A stretch of 64,000 bases of DNA from Carya illinoinensis (taxonomy: Eukaryota; Streptophyta; Magnoliopsida; Fagales; Juglandaceae), in NCBI RefSeq assembly GCF_018687715.1, contig NC_056752.1, forward strand, positions 14,542,001-14,606,000, in the 5' to 3' direction. Below the pieces are notes generated by a model that did not search any database, was not told the DNA's origin, and was given only the letters and a program-made list of their open reading frames with translations. Of the stretch, positions 63,331-64,000 are shown piece by piece. The position numbers were made by a program, and so were the translations under genes. Each line of letters begins with the position of its first letter. Position 1 is the first letter of the stretch.

Positions 63331-64000
63331 TCATCCTTACTCCTTACAATCTCTACTCCTTTAAAGACCTTGTCCACAAGGCCCTAACACATTCCATTCT
63401 CAAAAGACCTTGCTACCAATGTTTTGAATACCGTTTCGGTAGACGTTTCGATTGAGATATTGAAATGAGATATTTCGGTAATGGTACAGTTTTAGAATAG
63501 TTGATATATGAATAAATAATATATATAATATAAATTCTATTCCAAAATAATAGTCTATATATGAATAAATTATATATAAATACATACATACATATATATA
63601 TATTATAAATAGTCTGATTTGAATTGGAGGTTAAAAAATAAGCTTGCAGTTTGAAGAAATGAAAAAAAGAAAGAAAAAAGTAAAGGCCGAAATATTGGCC
63701 AGTACGGGGCCAAAATGGCCGAAATTCTGATCGGTACAAAACTATATCCTTCTCTGCACCAGCTAAGCCATGGAAACGAAATATTTCGGCCGTATTGGCC
63801 AGTACGGTATAAAATTCAAAACTTTGCTTGCCACCAAGGTGTGTGTAAAGGTTTTGTAGCTTCCATAATAACTCCCAAGAACTATCCACAAGTGGTGCCC
63901 CTTACCACTTAACTAGTATTTCTGTTGCAGCCTAGTTTCCCACCTTCTTCAATCTTCTCTTCAGTAATACCTCAAGCTCAGGTTGAAGTCTTCCTCGTGT
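63331..64000 (-). pseudogene. Ty3/gypsy integrase C-terminus, interrupted by a hAT insertion
   Basis: On the minus strand, from the window edge, the sequence reads LQPELEVLLKRRLKKVG, then AATEILVKW, a stop, GAPLVDSSWELLWKLQNLYT. This is the usual Ty3 integrase tail (VLVKWEGLP..EASWE). The insertion at 63417-63826 follows. After it, a piece reading LVDKVFKGVEIVRSK fits the family end (LEDKVxFKG). The gene was decayed at or after the insertion and extends beyond the window. Confidence 0.65.
63417..63826. mobile_element. 410-bp non-autonomous relative of the second hAT element
   Basis: The left end CAATGTTTTGAATACCG and inverted right end CAAAGTTTTGAATTTTATAC match the right end of 41071-45097 (CAAAGTTTTGAATACCG). 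The 8-bp target duplication is CTTGCTAC (63409-63416) and CTTGCCAC (63827-63834), one mismatch. Internal words TTTCGGCCG, CCAGTACGG and the AT-rich centre also recall the larger element. It has no transposase, so it would need the enzyme of a related element. Confidence 0.88.

Overview
The window is a repeat-dense stretch of nuclear DNA from a eudicot plant. GT-AG introns, plant-type gene families (RS-type SR splicing factor, KIC-type EF-hand protein, ER-type Ca2+-ATPase), LTR retrotransposons, hAT elements, MITEs and LINEs all point that way. The style of the genes and MITEs looks like a woody dicot, possibly Fagales (walnut/oak order), but that is inference from memory and not a species call. 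No bacterial, organellar, rRNA, tRNA or CRISPR features were seen.

Three cellular genes are supported. (1) KIC-like single EF-hand protein, + strand, 28043-28411, one exon, 122 aa, with a TATA box. (2) RS31-type SR splicing factor, - strand, five coding exons between 30970 and 33328. The exons join in frame to 252 aa, there is a long first coding intron and a probable 5'UTR intron. (3) ECA2/LCA1-type endomembrane Ca2+-ATPase, + strand, seven coding exons between 55899 and 61474, joining in frame to 1051 aa with all P-type motifs.

The remainder is mostly mobile and tandem-repeat DNA. At 1-11109 a nest is visible. A Ty1/copia LTR end (1-423) abuts a minus-strand Ty3/gypsy element (424-11109) that has gag and protease but has lost RT, RNase H and the integrase core. 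The right LTR of that element is split by a 4.76-kb hAT transposon (6206-10967) with an uninterrupted transposase, 8-bp target duplication and near-perfect terminal repeats. At 11.9-14.9 kb lies a decayed Tat-lineage Ty3 element, followed by a pure (TC)79 tract. At 19366-24935 is an old copia element with 200-bp LTRs and destroyed protease and RT active sites. At 25.3-26.4 kb are a LINE RNase H relic and a duplicated 250-bp repeat.

Between KIC and ECA2 come several MITEs, a hairpin-bearing minisatellite (39.5-40.4 kb), a second complete hAT element (41071-45097) with exact 8-bp target duplication and only two nonsense codons in its transposase, two further minisatellite blocks (45.76-46.14 and 46.29-47.26 kb), a repeat-rich 47.3-49.9 kb region, and a 5'-truncated LINE with 15-bp target duplication (51733-52602). 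The window ends in a minus-strand Ty3/gypsy 3' end, which is interrupted by a 410-bp non-autonomous relative of the second hAT element.

The three cellular genes do not form a functional unit. Two concern calcium (KIC, ECA2), which in a plant genome is most likely coincidence. No wholly new system could be demonstrated. The most unusual items are the intact nested hAT element with its 36-bp perfect palindrome, the hAT/MITE family pair, and the hairpin minisatellites.
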